From Liquorilactobacillus oeni DSM 19972 (lineage in GTDB: Bacteria > Bacillota > Bacilli > Lactobacillales > Lactobacillaceae), in contig NZ_AZEH01000039.1 in the NCBI RefSeq assembly GCF_001436275.1, positions 425,336 to 489,335 on the forward strand: a DNA stretch of 64,000 nt, in the 5' to 3' direction. The notes beneath the pieces were generated by a model. The model was not told the DNA's origin, searched no databases, and saw only the letters and a list, made by a program, of their open reading frames with translations. The position numbers and the translations under genes were made by a program. The number at the start of each line of letters is the position of its first letter. Position 1 is the stretch's first letter. Positions 45,538 to 54,848 of this stretch are shown piece by piece.

Positions 45538-46488
45538 CTAGGATTTTGTTAATTCATTATTCAATTGCTGTTTATAACCCTCGACCTCTTGTTTGCTGCA
45601 GTAAACATAATGTTTATCGCCTATTTCAAACAAACCGCATTCGTCACTATCTTTATATTGGTGCTGGTCAGGATTATAAATAATTCTTTTGCGATTTTTT
45701 TCAGTAATCGGATTTGCTACCGGCACTGCTGAAAGCAGAGATTTAGTATAAGGATGCAGCGGATGACGATACAAAGTCTCGGAGTCTCCTAATTCCAAAA
45801 TCTTTCCCCGGTTCATAACAGCTATCCGATCACTAATATATTTAACCATTGAGAGATCATGTGCGATAAAGATGTACGTTAAGCCAACTTCTCTTTTCAA
45901 CTTTCTCATCAAATTAACAATTTGCGCTTGAATTGAAACATCCAAAGCTGAAATTGCTTCATCAGCAATAATAATTTTGGGCTTAAGAGCAATTGCTCTA
46001 GCAATATCAATTCGCTGACATTGCCCCCCAGAAAATTCTGTTGGATAACGTTCTGCAAAGTTGGCACTTAATCCTACTTCTTCCAGCAATTCTCCGACTC
46101 TTTTATCACGTTCTTTTTTTGAGGAAACCATGTGGTGAAGCTCAAGCGGTCCACCAATAATCTCCTTAATAGTCAAGCGCGGATTTAAAGAAGCGAAAGG
46201 ATCTTGAAAAATCATCTGAATGTTTTTTCTAAATTGCAGTGTCTCTTTGCGGCCCTTAATTTCATGGATATTCTTACCTAAAAATTCAATCGATCCTCCA
46301 GTAATATCCTCCAATTTCATAATCAGCTTCCCAGTGGTTGTTTTACCGCTGCCTGATTCACCAGCAATTCCAAAAGTCTCACCTTGAAAAACATCAAATG
46401 ACACATCATCAACAGCTCTAACTTCTGAGGGTTTGCCGGCATTATAGAATTTTTGTAAATTCTTAACTTGAATAATCGGGGTTCCCAC
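45538..46488 (-). CDS. oppF: Oligopeptide ABC transporter ATP-binding protein OppF
   Basis: About 316 residues. Walker A GESGSGKTTTGKLI lies near residue 39, QMIFQDPFASLNPRLTIKEI near 90, the signature FSGGQCQRIDIARAI near 152, Walker B IIADEAISALDVS near 175, and a C-terminal oligopeptide-type extension (HPLHPYTKSLLSAVP). I favour the GTG at 46488, since AGGAGG is 7 bases away; the ATG two codons earlier is only one base from it. It energises peptide import together with OppD. Confidence 0.9.
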   Translation of the reverse strand: MGTPIIQVKNLQKFYNAGKPSEVRAVDDVSFDVFQGETFGIAGESGSGKTTTGKLIMKLEDITGGSIEFLGKNIHEIKGRKETLQFRKNIQMIFQDPFASLNPRLTIKEIIGGPLELHHMVSSKKERDKRVGELLEEVGLSANFAERYPTEFSGGQCQRIDIARAIALKPKIIIADEAISALDVSIQAQIVNLMRKLKREVGLTYIFIAHDLSMVKYISDRIAVMNRGKILELGDSETLYRHPLHPYTKSLLSAVPVANPITEKNRKRIIYNPDQHQYKDSDECGLFEIGDKHYVYCSKQEVEGYKQQLNNELTKS

Positions 46489-46527
46489 ACTCATGCCTCC
46501 TTCAACTAATGAGCAAATTCTAAATTT

Positions 46528-47586
46528 TTAACCTTCTTTTTGCTTATTCTCGATATGATCTTCAAAGTACTTCCAACGGTCAAGAATTTCTTTTGGAGGT
46601 TCTACTTTGGGAGCTTTTTCATCGAGTAACCAAGTAGCAGCATAGTGTGTATCCGAGACTTTAAACATTGGCGGCTCTTCTTCAAGATCAATATTTAAAG
46701 CATATTTATTTCTGAAGGCAAACGGATCGCCCTTTGGAACATGAAGCAGGTTCGGCGGCATTCCAGGAATTGTGTAAAGGTCCTGGTCCTTGATATTTAC
46801 ATCAGGAACCGCCATTAACAACCCCCACGTATACGGATGCTTAGGATTGAAAAAGATTTCATTTGCAGTTCCAAACTCGACAATCTTTCCAGCATACATA
46901 ACTGCTATCCTATCAGCAATATTTGCAACCACGCCCATATCATGAGTAATAAAAATCGTTGACATGTTGAATTCCTTGTTGAGTTCTTTAAGCAATTCTA
47001 TAATCTGGGCTTGAATCGTTACATCCAGAGCTGTTGTCGGTTCATCTGCAATCATAATATGCGGATGGCAGGCAACAGCCAAAGCGATCATAACCCGCTG
47101 TCTCATCCCCCCGGAAAACTGGTGCGGATATTGGCTGTAACGCTCTTCAGCCTTAACAATTCCCACTCTTTCCATAAGTTTAATTGCTTTTTCTTTTGCT
47201 TTTTCTTTGCTTAAATGCTGATGTTCAATTATCGGTTCTGCAATTTGAAACCCAACTGGTAATATTGGATTCAAAGATGTCATAGGGTCTTGAAAAATCA
47301 TCGCAATTTCACTACCCCGGATTTTGTTCATTTTTGAATCGCTTTTTTTAAGCAGATTCTCCCCCTTATACGTAATACTATCTCCGCTAATTGCGGCATT
47401 GGGGGGCAGTACTTTAGTTATCGCTTTAGTAGAAACACTCTTGCCAGAACCGGATTCACCCACCAGCGCCAATGTTTCGCCTTCATAAAGATCATAACTG
47501 ATTCCTCTAACAGCATTGACAGTGCCAGATAAAGTCTTAAATTTTACATGAAGATTGTTAAGCGACAGAACTACTTTAGAAACCAT
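46528..47586 (-). CDS. oppD: Oligopeptide ABC transporter ATP-binding protein OppD
   Basis: About 352 residues from the ATG at 47586 (GGAGAG 8 bases upstream). Walker [33 protein letters not shown], the signature [15 protein letters not shown] and Walker [14 protein letters not shown] are all intact, followed by the Opp-type tail [13 protein letters not shown]. It is partner to OppF and 40 bases upstream of it. Confidence 0.93.
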   Translation of the reverse strand: MVSKVVLSLNNLHVKFKTLSGTVNAVRGISYDLYEGETLALVGESGSGKSVSTKAITKVLPPNAAISGDSITYKGENLLKKSDSKMNKIRGSEIAMIFQDPMTSLNPILPVGFQIAEPIIEHQHLSKEKAKEKAIKLMERVGIVKAEERYSQYPHQFSGGMRQRVMIALAVACHPHIMIADEPTTALDVTIQAQIIELLKELNKEFNMSTIFITHDMGVVANIADRIAVMYAGKIVEFGTANEIFFNPKHPYTWGLLMAVPDVNIKDQDLYTIPGMPPNLLHVPKGDPFAFRNKYALNIDLEEEPPMFKVSDTHYAATWLLDEKAPKVEPPKEILDRWKYFEDHIENKQKEG

Positions 47587-47638
47587 AATAAACACTCTCC
47601 ATTATTTTCTACATTGAAGATTTTAATAAACACTGTTT

Positions 47639-49255
47639 TTATTTCTTGGTCCAGTCTTGCATGTCATACAAACTGCCTACCCAGAAAGAATTGTTCCCGC
47701 CTTGCAAGTTCTTGTTTTGAATGACAAATGGGTAATCAGAATATAATCCAACGGTAAATGCTTGATCCCTCATATACTTCTGAATATCGTCATACGTCTG
47801 TTTTCTCTTAGCTGTACTTGTTTCTGACAAACCATCACTGAACATTTGTGTAAGTTTTGCATCGTTGACCTTACCAAAGTTCATTGATCCAGCCTTGGTA
47901 TACAAATATGTTTGATCAGGATCGGAGTTCAAGGAAAGTCCTAACAAACCTAATTCGTAGTCGCCGCTCTTCATCTTAGCCAAAGCCGTTGGGAAGTCGT
48001 ATGAAACTTGTTTAACCTTAAAGCCAGCTTTTTCCAAGTTTTGCTGAATCAAACTAGCAGATTGCTGACGGGCAATATTTCCTGTTGGAACAATCAATTG
48101 AATTGTGTGACCATCGTAACCTGATTTTTTCAATAATGCTTTAGCTTTTGCCACATTGTAAGGCAAAGCTTTTAAATTGCTGTCGTAGTATTTTGTTGCT
48201 TTTGTATATGATGTCGGCAAAACATCAGCTTCACCTCTGAAAAGCTTCTTAACAATTGCCTGGCGGTCAATCGCATAGGTCATTGCCAAACGCATATTTT
48301 TATTAGTAAACTTATCGTTATTAATATACATATACTGGGTTTGTAAGTATGGAGCACCCTTTACTGTCAGACTTTTATCTGTCTTAAGTGATCTTTCAAC
48401 ATCTGCAACTGGAATTGTACTAATACCGCCACCGGCTGTCATATCAATGCTGCCTGACTTTAATTGAGTAACTAAGGTGTTAGATGTTAAGATTTTAATA
48501 TAAACATTGTTAATTTTAGCTTTACCTTTATAGTAAGTTGGATTTGCTTTTAACCTTACATAAGAGTTCTGGTTATATTTAACAAACTTGTAAGCACTGC
48601 CTGAAACTGTTGGATGTGAGGTAAATTTAGAATTTGCCAGATCCTTTGGACTATATTGTTCAGCTACATGCTTTGGTACAATGACAAGGTCAAAACCAAT
48701 CATTTCCTTAACATAGTTCGGATCTATCGGTGCTTTAGTAGTTAAAGTCAAGGTTTTACTATTAACGACTTTAACCCCGCTGATCGGTGTTGAACTGCTG
48801 CTTGTCTTACCACTGTCATCGACCCCTTCAAGCCGTGCAATATTAGCACCATAAGAAGTTTCAACGTCCGGGTTTCCGATCAGGTTCAATGTGTAAGCAA
48901 CATCATCAGCAGTGATTGCCTTACCATCTGACCACTTGGCATTTCGTAACGTAATCGTATAATGCTGGTTATCAGTAGTAGTAAATGATTTTGCTAAATT
49001 CCCCTGAAAATGAAGAGACTTGGGCTGATCAAGCAAAGAAGGATACAGCATACGTAAAATCCACTGACCAGCTACATCAGTTTCATTAATGGGGTTAAAA
49101 CCAGCAGGTGCATTTGTAGTACCAACATATAAAGTGTTTTTACTTGTCTTAGAACTGCTTGCTCCACTGCTGCTGCCGCCACAGGAAGTTAGTACTAATG
49201 CCAAACACATTATAAGTAGTGAAAAGCTCGCTTTTACAATTCTGTTTTTTTTCAT
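47639..49255 (-). CDS. oppA: Peptide ABC transporter substrate-binding lipoprotein OppA
   Basis: About 538 residues from the ATG at 49255; AGGTGAG lies just upstream, and the longer frame adds an implausible 20-residue extension. The lipoprotein signal is clear: KKNRIVKASFSLLIMCLALV then LTSCGG, with the lipidated Cys near residue 26 and a Ser-rich linker. The SBP family 5 body follows (WSDGKAITADDVAYTL near 115, NMRLAMTYAIDRQAIVKKLF near 325). It captures peptides outside the membrane. The gene sits inside the permease/ATPase operon between oppC and oppD. Confidence 0.93.
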   Translation of the reverse strand: MKKNRIVKASFSLLIMCLALVLTSCGGSSSGASSSKTSKNTLYVGTTNAPAGFNPINETDVAGQWILRMLYPSLLDQPKSLHFQGNLAKSFTTTDNQHYTITLRNAKWSDGKAITADDVAYTLNLIGNPDVETSYGANIARLEGVDDSGKTSSSSTPISGVKVVNSKTLTLTTKAPIDPNYVKEMIGFDLVIVPKHVAEQYSPKDLANSKFTSHPTVSGSAYKFVKYNQNSYVRLKANPTYYKGKAKINNVYIKILTSNTLVTQLKSGSIDMTAGGGISTIPVADVERSLKTDKSLTVKGAPYLQTQYMYINNDKFTNKNMRLAMTYAIDRQAIVKKLFRGEADVLPTSYTKATKYYDSNLKALPYNVAKAKALLKKSGYDGHTIQLIVPTGNIARQQSASLIQQNLEKAGFKVKQVSYDFPTALAKMKSGDYELGLLGLSLNSDPDQTYLYTKAGSMNFGKVNDAKLTQMFSDGLSETSTAKRKQTYDDIQKYMRDQAFTVGLYSDYPFVIQNKNLQGGNNSFWVGSLYDMQDWTKK

Positions 49256-49274
49256 AGTTCTCACCTTTTCTCCC

Positions 49275-50204
49275 TTATTTTCCTTCAACTGCTCTACGTA
49301 ATCCGTCCCCAACAAAGTTAATTGATAAAACAGCCAGCAAAATCATAATGCCAGGCGGAAGCCACTGCCAGTACTCATTTGCAAGTACATTTATAGATTG
49401 GGCATCCGACATTAAATTCCCCCAGCTCGGTGTGGGTGGTTGAACGCCAGCTCCTAAAAAACTTAAAGATGCTTCAGTTATTATTGATGTAGCAATTCCG
49501 AATGTCATATTTACTAAAATAATTCCCAATGTGTTCGGAAAAATATGTTTAAAAACAATTTGAAAAGTATTGTATCCTGAAGCAACTGCGGCTTGAACAT
49601 AATCAACTTTGCGTAATTTCATAACTTCGCCACGAACCAAACGGCAAAGAACCGGCCAATTTAAAAACCCAATTGCAAATGTGACTGTCCAAAGACCGGG
49701 TCCGATCAAACTGACCACTACTAAAATAACGATAAAGTATGGAAAAGACATGAAAACATCTGTAATTCTCATGATGACGCTGTCCCAAAAGCCGCCTAAG
49801 AATCCGCTCAGCAGGCCTAACGTTGTTCCAATAGCTGCATAAATCAAAACTGATAAAATACCAACTGTTAAAGAGGCCTGCGAGCCATAAATCAACCGGC
49901 TTAAAACATCACGTCCAACATCATCAGTTCCTAATAAGAACTTTCCTGATGGTGCTGCTTCAAAGTAACCAACTGATTTTGAAGGACTATACGGGGCTAT
50001 GATCGGTGCTAAAACTGCAGCTAAAACAATTAGAAGAAAAATTATTAAGCTCACTGTTGCGACCTTATCTTTGAAGAAACGTTTCAAAACAGTTTTTACA
50101 TAACTGTCATTGTTTTGATCTGTCCCTTGTACTTGACTAAGCTGTTCTAATTCTTCCAGCTTATTTTTAGAAACAAAGTTGAACTTTTTACTAATAAGTT
50201 CCAT
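49275..50204 (-). CDS. oppC: Oligopeptide ABC transporter permease OppC
   Basis: About 309 residues from the ATG at 50204 (AAGGAG 9 bases upstream). Hydrophilic N-terminus, then six membrane helices; LLGTDDVGRDVLSRLIYGSQASL near residue 100 is the OppC/DppC signature, and AAVASGYNTFQIVFKHIFPN the ATPase-coupling loop. Forms the channel with OppB. Confidence 0.93.
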   Translation of the reverse strand: MELISKKFNFVSKNKLEELEQLSQVQGTDQNNDSYVKTVLKRFFKDKVATVSLIIFLLIVLAAVLAPIIAPYSPSKSVGYFEAAPSGKFLLGTDDVGRDVLSRLIYGSQASLTVGILSVLIYAAIGTTLGLLSGFLGGFWDSVIMRITDVFMSFPYFIVILVVVSLIGPGLWTVTFAIGFLNWPVLCRLVRGEVMKLRKVDYVQAAVASGYNTFQIVFKHIFPNTLGIILVNMTFGIATSIITEASLSFLGAGVQPPTPSWGNLMSDAQSINVLANEYWQWLPPGIMILLAVLSINFVGDGLRRAVEGK

Positions 50205-50223
50205 TAAAAACAGCTCCTTTACG

Positions 50224-51171
50224 TCAATAACGAATTCTTGGATCAACTGCGGCATATAAAACATCAGCTATTAAGTTGCAAATTAAAACTCCAACTGCTG
50301 CAATCAAGTTTATTGCCATTAACATAGGATAATCCCGTGATCCAATTGAAGAAATCGTCAACTGACCAAGCCCTGGCCAAGAAAAAATCTGTTCTGTTAC
50401 TACTGCACCGCCTAACATTTTTGGAATATCTGAACTGATAACTGTAATAATCGGAATTAAAGCATTTCTAAAACCGTGTCGCCATAAAACAACTTTTCTA
50501 GACAACCCCTTTGAAACAGCAGTCCTCATATAGTTTTCTGAAAAAATATCAATCATGCTTGAACGCACATAACGCAGCATATTTGAGCAATAGAATAATG
50601 ACAAAACGATAGTCGGCATTATAATATGGCTGACACGATCCAAAAGGCCTGATGATTGTCCCAGTGAGCTCATCCCACCAGTCGGCAACCAGTGCAGCTC
50701 AACTGCAAAAATATAAACCATTCCTAAGCCAAAGAAGAAGCCTGGAATTGAAACTCCGAGAAAAGATACGCCCGTAATAGTATTATCTAACCAGCCACCC
50801 TGATGACGAGCGCAAATTATTCCCAACGGAATGGCTACTGCATAGGAAAGAATCAACGTACATATAAGCAATTCCACCGTCGCAGCTAGTTTTTCAGGTA
50901 TAACTTCAGCAACTGGCGTCCGAGAAGCAAATGAGAAACCCAAGTCACCTTGAGCAGTTTTTCCTAACCATTTTACATACTGGACATAAACTGGTTTATC
51001 CAGCCCTAAATTCTTTTTCATTTCCTGTTTTTGAACCTGAGTAGCGTTTTGTGATAAGTATAGGTCTGAAGGATCACCGGGCGCCAAGTTCACCATTCCA
51101 AAACAAAATACTGTAACCATCAAAAGCACAGGAATTGCAATTAAAATTCGCTTTATTAAATACTTTCCCAT
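50224..51171 (-). CDS. oppB: Oligopeptide ABC transporter permease OppB
   Basis: 315 residues, six membrane helices; the opening YLIKRILIAIPVLLMVTVFCFGMVNLAPGDP is the classic OppB/DppB start, and RTAVSKGLSRKVVLWRHGFRNALIPIIT the coupling helix. It is the first gene of oppB-C-A-D-F, with AAGGAAA before the ATG and a strong promoter about 160 bases upstream. Confidence 0.94.
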   Translation of the reverse strand: MGKYLIKRILIAIPVLLMVTVFCFGMVNLAPGDPSDLYLSQNATQVQKQEMKKNLGLDKPVYVQYVKWLGKTAQGDLGFSFASRTPVAEVIPEKLAATVELLICTLILSYAVAIPLGIICARHQGGWLDNTITGVSFLGVSIPGFFFGLGMVYIFAVELHWLPTGGMSSLGQSSGLLDRVSHIIMPTIVLSLFYCSNMLRYVRSSMIDIFSENYMRTAVSKGLSRKVVLWRHGFRNALIPIITVISSDIPKMLGGAVVTEQIFSWPGLGQLTISSIGSRDYPMLMAINLIAAVGVLICNLIADVLYAAVDPRIRY

Positions 51172-51321
51172 TAGCTTTTTTCCTTTCGTCTACAACTAAA
51201 TACATAAAATAGATATACATCAAGCTGATTATTAATTCATTTGACCTTTGAAGCTGCCTTTATCTGCCCCTTTCTTTATGCCACTATTTTTTAATAATTA
51301 TTATTAAAATTTAATAATTAC

Positions 51322-51362
51322 TAATTTCTGGTAATTATAGAATTGTCGATTTTTAAAGTCAA
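51322..51362 (-). promoter_or_regulatory. opp operon promoter with CodY-like box
   Basis: On the minus strand TTGACT (51362-51357) and TATAAT (51339-51334) are separated by 17 bases, close to perfect sigma-A consensus. A 15-base stretch overlapping the -10 and start (51322-51336, TAATTTCTGGTAATT on the plus strand) matches the CodY box AATTTTCWGAAAATT at 11 of 15 positions. The leader to oppB is about 155 bases. Confidence 0.65.
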
Positions 51363-51931
51363 TACAATCATGCAACTTAATTAACGAATTTATTTAAATT
51401 ACAAAAAAGCCATCTTTTTTTAATTTAATTAAATAAAAATGGCATTAAATCGATTTAAATAAACTTAAAATTATAATATTCATTTTGATATTTATTTATT
51501 TTTACTGAATATTTTGTTTTCCCAGTACAATTTAACCGAGAAAATTAAGGTTTTTACGCTTCTTTAAAGCGCTTAATTTCATAAGCTTTTCAAAACCGTA
51601 ATATGCTTCTTAATTGTATGCAATATTTATCCACGCATAATAGTGTCTTTTTCTATAATATAATCGTTAATGATGAGATAATTGATGGCGTGGTTGAATA
51701 GAAAGAAAGATGCTGCTTTAAACGATAATTCAGCCTATTCTATATGGATATTTGAGGTGGTGACAGTCTATTAATCTGCAGCTCTGCTCAAATTCTAGTC
51801 AGACATAAAGAATTTTAGTGAGCTATATTTACTAACTGTGATGCAGATAACAGAAATTTGTATAGGCATTTGTTAAAAGATACAAAACGTGTTCTTAACA
51901 AAAATACATCTGAAAAAGCGAGGCTATTGCG
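51363..51931. other. Intergenic region between opp and the Gfo/Idh gene
   Basis: AT-rich. An imperfect hairpin (AAAAAAGCCAT... ATGGCATT) lies around 51403-51444. A promoter-like pair for the rightward gene is TTGTAT (51614-51619) and CATAAT (51636-51641), 16 bp apart. A 29-codon open frame at 51685-51774 has only a weak ribosome binding site and is not called as a gene. Confidence 0.45.
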
Positions 51932-52936
51932 ATGAAAAAGGTAAAAATTGCGATAATCGGTACAGGCAGAATTGGAAAAATGCATATTGAGAATATTGCT
52001 AACTTAAGAGAATATTTTGAGCTGGTCGCCATTGCAGACTCACATAACAGCGAGCTGGAAAAACTCGCAGAAAAATATCAAATTCCAGTATTCACAAAAA
52101 ATTATCAGGATATTCTTAATAATAAAGATATAGAAGCGGTTTTGATCGCCTCTTCAACTGATACACATGCAAAAATTATAATAGACGCCGCCAAAAGCGG
52201 TAAAGATATTCTGTGTGAAAAGCCAATCGATACTAAGATAGAGCGTATTAAAGAAGTACTTGCTGCAGTAAAAGAAAATGACGTCATTCTCCAAATCGGG
52301 TTCAACAGACGTTTTGACCATAATTTCCACAAAATTCACGAATATGTTGCTGCCGGATCTTTAGGAGACCCTCAGATCATAAAGATATCTTCCCGAGACC
52401 CTGAACCGCCGTCACTTGATTACGTTAAAGTTTCCGGCGGCCTTTTCAGCGACATGATGATCCATGATTTTGATATGGCGAGGTATCTCAGCCACAGCGA
52501 AGTTACAGAGGTTTTTGCCAATGGAGCAGTTTTAGTCGATCCTAACATTGGGAATGTTGGCGACATTGATACTGCAATTGTAACCTTAAAGTTTGCTAAC
52601 GGAGCTCTCGGTGTTATCGATAACAGCCGCCAAGCTGTCTATGGTTACGATCAAAGAGCTGGTGTCTTTGGTTCTAAAGGACAGGCTTTTTCTCAAAATG
52701 ACCACTTAAGCAGCGTTGAGCTTGATGATGCTGCCGGCGGACATCTAGATAAAATTCCAACTTTTTTTATTGAACGTTATACTCAAGCCTATGTTGATGA
52801 ACTCAAATCTTTTCACACAGCGATTACTGAACACACCGAGCCTGCAGTGACAGGTTTTGATGGACTGCAAGCTGTTAAAATTGCTCAAGCTTGCCTGAAA
52901 TCATTGAAAACACATCAGCCCGTAGTAATTAAATAA
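51932..52936 (+). CDS. Gfo/Idh/MocA oxidoreductase, inositol 2-dehydrogenase-like
   Basis: The 334-residue protein has the NAD-binding IAIIGTGRIGKMH near residue 7, LCEKPIDT near 95 with the catalytic-site Lys, and GGLFSDMMIHDFDMARYL near 168-185 carrying the Asp/His pair of the IolG group. The latter motif is shared with myo-inositol/scyllo-inositol dehydrogenases. No other inositol catabolic gene is near, so the true sugar or polyol is uncertain. It is transcribed alone, with GCGAGG before the ATG and a terminator after. Confidence 0.85.
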   Translation: MKKVKIAIIGTGRIGKMHIENIANLREYFELVAIADSHNSELEKLAEKYQIPVFTKNYQDILNNKDIEAVLIASSTDTHAKIIIDAAKSGKDILCEKPIDTKIERIKEVLAAVKENDVILQIGFNRRFDHNFHKIHEYVAAGSLGDPQIIKISSRDPEPPSLDYVKVSGGLFSDMMIHDFDMARYLSHSEVTEVFANGAVLVDPNIGNVGDIDTAIVTLKFANGALGVIDNSRQAVYGYDQRAGVFGSKGQAFSQNDHLSSVELDDAAGGHLDKIPTFFIERYTQAYVDELKSFHTAITEHTEPAVTGFDGLQAVKIAQACLKSLKTHQPVVIK

Positions 52937-52954
52937 AAACATATTTGAAGAAGT

Positions 52955-52999
52955 CTAGCAGAAATAGCAGTATACGTATACGGTGCTGCTGGCTTTTTT
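52955..52999 (+). terminator. Intrinsic terminator after the Gfo/Idh gene
   Basis: AGCA-GTATAC and GTATAC-GG-TGCT form the stem, extended by CTAGC/GCTGG, and six T follow. It is separate from, and just before, repeat copy H. Confidence 0.65.
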
Positions 53000-53008
53000 A
53001 GCTATACA

Positions 53009-53101
53009 AAAAAGCTGGATCAAAACATAACTTTTGAACCAGCTTTTTTCGTACTTTTCTGCAGTTTCTATACTAACGTGTTTCAATAGTCAGTCTTTTC
53101 C
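53009..53101 (+). repeat. Dispersed repeat copy H: terminator plus one core arm
   Basis: The hairpin at 53009-53050 (AAAAAGCTGGATCAAAA with TTTTGAACCAGCTTTTTT) is followed by a linker and the arm GTGTTTCAATAGTCAGTC from 53078. Beyond TTTTCC the match to the 110-bp core stops. Confidence 0.85.
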
Positions 53102-53129
53102 AAAAAGTGCCGCTTATTTGAATAAAAGT

Positions 53130-54365
53130 TTAATTTTTGGGTTGCTCACGCAAGCCTTCTGTGTTTTTAAAGACTGCCAAAAAATTAATCAAAACAAGAA
53201 CAGCGGTCGATAAAAAAACTTCATGATAACCGCCGATTCGCGCTACGCTTGAACCAATCTGCGGTCCGACAACATTTCCAACAGCTTGGAAACTTTGATT
53301 CCAACTGAAAACCTCACCCATCATTCTATGCGGTGAATTTTTAGAAAGAAGTGTCTGCACACTTGGGATCAAGGCAGCATCGGAAATGCCGACTAAAAAG
53401 CGCAATATCCCCAATTCCCAAACATTTTGTACAAAAGCCATGGGTATAAAAACCAGCATTGAAAAAACTAATCCGCTTAGTAAAATCCAGTGAGTTCCCC
53501 AATGGTCTCCTAAACGGCCAAAAAACGGCGCCGCAAATAAGGTAGCAATTCCGCTGATTGCTTCGATTATTCCGGCTACTAATGCTACATGACCGCTTCC
53601 GCCTAATAATTGGCGCACATAGAGGCTTAAAATTGGTTCAATTGAATTATTAGATGCTTGAATAATCATTGTTGTTAAAAACATCCCTAAAACAATTCTT
53701 CGCCGCGGCAGGGCTTTAAAAAAATTTGTAGTTGGTCTACCTTCCTCTTGATTTATTGGGGTAAAACGTTCATGTACAAAAAAAACTACCAACAAAAAAG
53801 CAACAAATAAACACAGACCAGTCATTAAAAATGTATACCGATAACCGATTAAATCGGCAATTGTTCCACCAATCAAAGGGCCGATCAAGGTGCCCGAAAC
53901 ACTTCCAGTCGCTAATGTTCCTAAAGATTGTCCGCTTTTATTTCTTGGAACTTGAATTGCAACCAAAGTATTAGCCGTACTGATAAAACCATTAAATACT
54001 CCTAAAAGCAGCCGTAACCCGATCAATTCATAAACGTTGCCTGCTAATGCTGTTGCCATCATTACAAGAGACATCCCTAAGGAAGCGCGAATCAGCATCG
54101 GTTTACGTCCATATTTATCAGAAAGGCGGCCCCAAAAGGGGGAAATAAGTGCTTTCGTTATAAAAGGTGCAGAAAAAGCCCAACCACTCCAAAAAGCGTT
54201 CTCTGCACTAGAAAAATGGCCTAATTGACCAATGAATAACGCGATAAACGGTGCGACACAACTGGACCCAATCCCTGCCATAAAGGTACCAAACCAAAGT
54301 ACACGCAGGTTTTGCTGCCATTCTGAATGCGGGGTTTTATCTTTCAAAAAACTAAATACGCTCAT
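53130..54365 (-). CDS. MFS multidrug-type exporter
   Basis: The 411-residue protein has 12 hydrophobic segments, the MFS loop 2-3 motif SPFWGRLSDKYGRKPMLIRAS near residue 77 and a second-half echo FAAPFFGRLGDHWGTHWIL near 270. TGSVSGTLIGPLIGGTIAD near 153 is the motif C region of drug exporters, so efflux is likely. It resembles PmrA/YttB-type multidrug transporters. AAGGTGAT precedes the ATG. Confidence 0.85.
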   Translation of the reverse strand: MSVFSFLKDKTPHSEWQQNLRVLWFGTFMAGIGSSCVAPFIALFIGQLGHFSSAENAFWSGWAFSAPFITKALISPFWGRLSDKYGRKPMLIRASLGMSLVMMATALAGNVYELIGLRLLLGVFNGFISTANTLVAIQVPRNKSGQSLGTLATGSVSGTLIGPLIGGTIADLIGYRYTFLMTGLCLFVAFLLVVFFVHERFTPINQEEGRPTTNFFKALPRRRIVLGMFLTTMIIQASNNSIEPILSLYVRQLLGGSGHVALVAGIIEAISGIATLFAAPFFGRLGDHWGTHWILLSGLVFSMLVFIPMAFVQNVWELGILRFLVGISDAALIPSVQTLLSKNSPHRMMGEVFSWNQSFQAVGNVVGPQIGSSVARIGGYHEVFLSTAVLVLINFLAVFKNTEGLREQPKN

Positions 54366-54848
54366 TTAGGATCACCTTTTCAAAAATTTTTTTCACCAAC
54401 AATAATGAAAAACAGAGCAGTTTCAGCTCTCTAAGTTTCTTTTTTAGAAATAATTTTATTTTACGCCTATTAAGCTGAAAAGTTATTTAAACAGCCTGTA
54501 ATATGTTTCTAACTGCTACTCTTTTTAAGAGTCCAAAAGAAGTGCGAATTAATTAATTTGCAGTTTTCTTTAAAATGTGACAAAGCTATGTACGATAAAA
54601 CAGCTTATAGATTCCTTCCAATTTGTTTTTAATTTATAATATCATCCACTATTATCTGGAAATATAGCTTGGGGTTAAGACCTAATGATAAAAATATCGG
54701 GATGACTCTTTATTACATCATGTGTTATAATTTGTAAATTGTCCTTTAAAGTAGACCCTATCCTTTCTAGTTTGGTATTCAAGTATTACAAGTCGGGTAC
54801 CAATTATGTATTTTTGAGGATAAATTAACAATAGTTTTAGGAGGAAAC
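54366..54848 (+). promoter_or_regulatory. Leader and promoter region of the APC permease
   Basis: TATAAT at 54726-54731 lies about 115 bases before the permease start, with no good -35 at 17 bp. In the leader TTGGTA and TACCAA (54771-54803) can form a 6-bp stem. No known riboswitch pattern is recognised. The rest, next to the divergent MFS gene, holds no gene. Confidence 0.4.

Noticed and set aside
51685-51774. 29-codon frame with Trp and Tyr residues upstream of the Gfo/Idh gene
   Set aside because: The ribosome binding site is weak and no family is known; it could be a leader peptide but evidence is too thin.
54732-54848. Riboswitch in the APC permease leader
   Set aside because: Only a 6-bp stem with a long loop is visible; no conserved aptamer pattern could be recognised.
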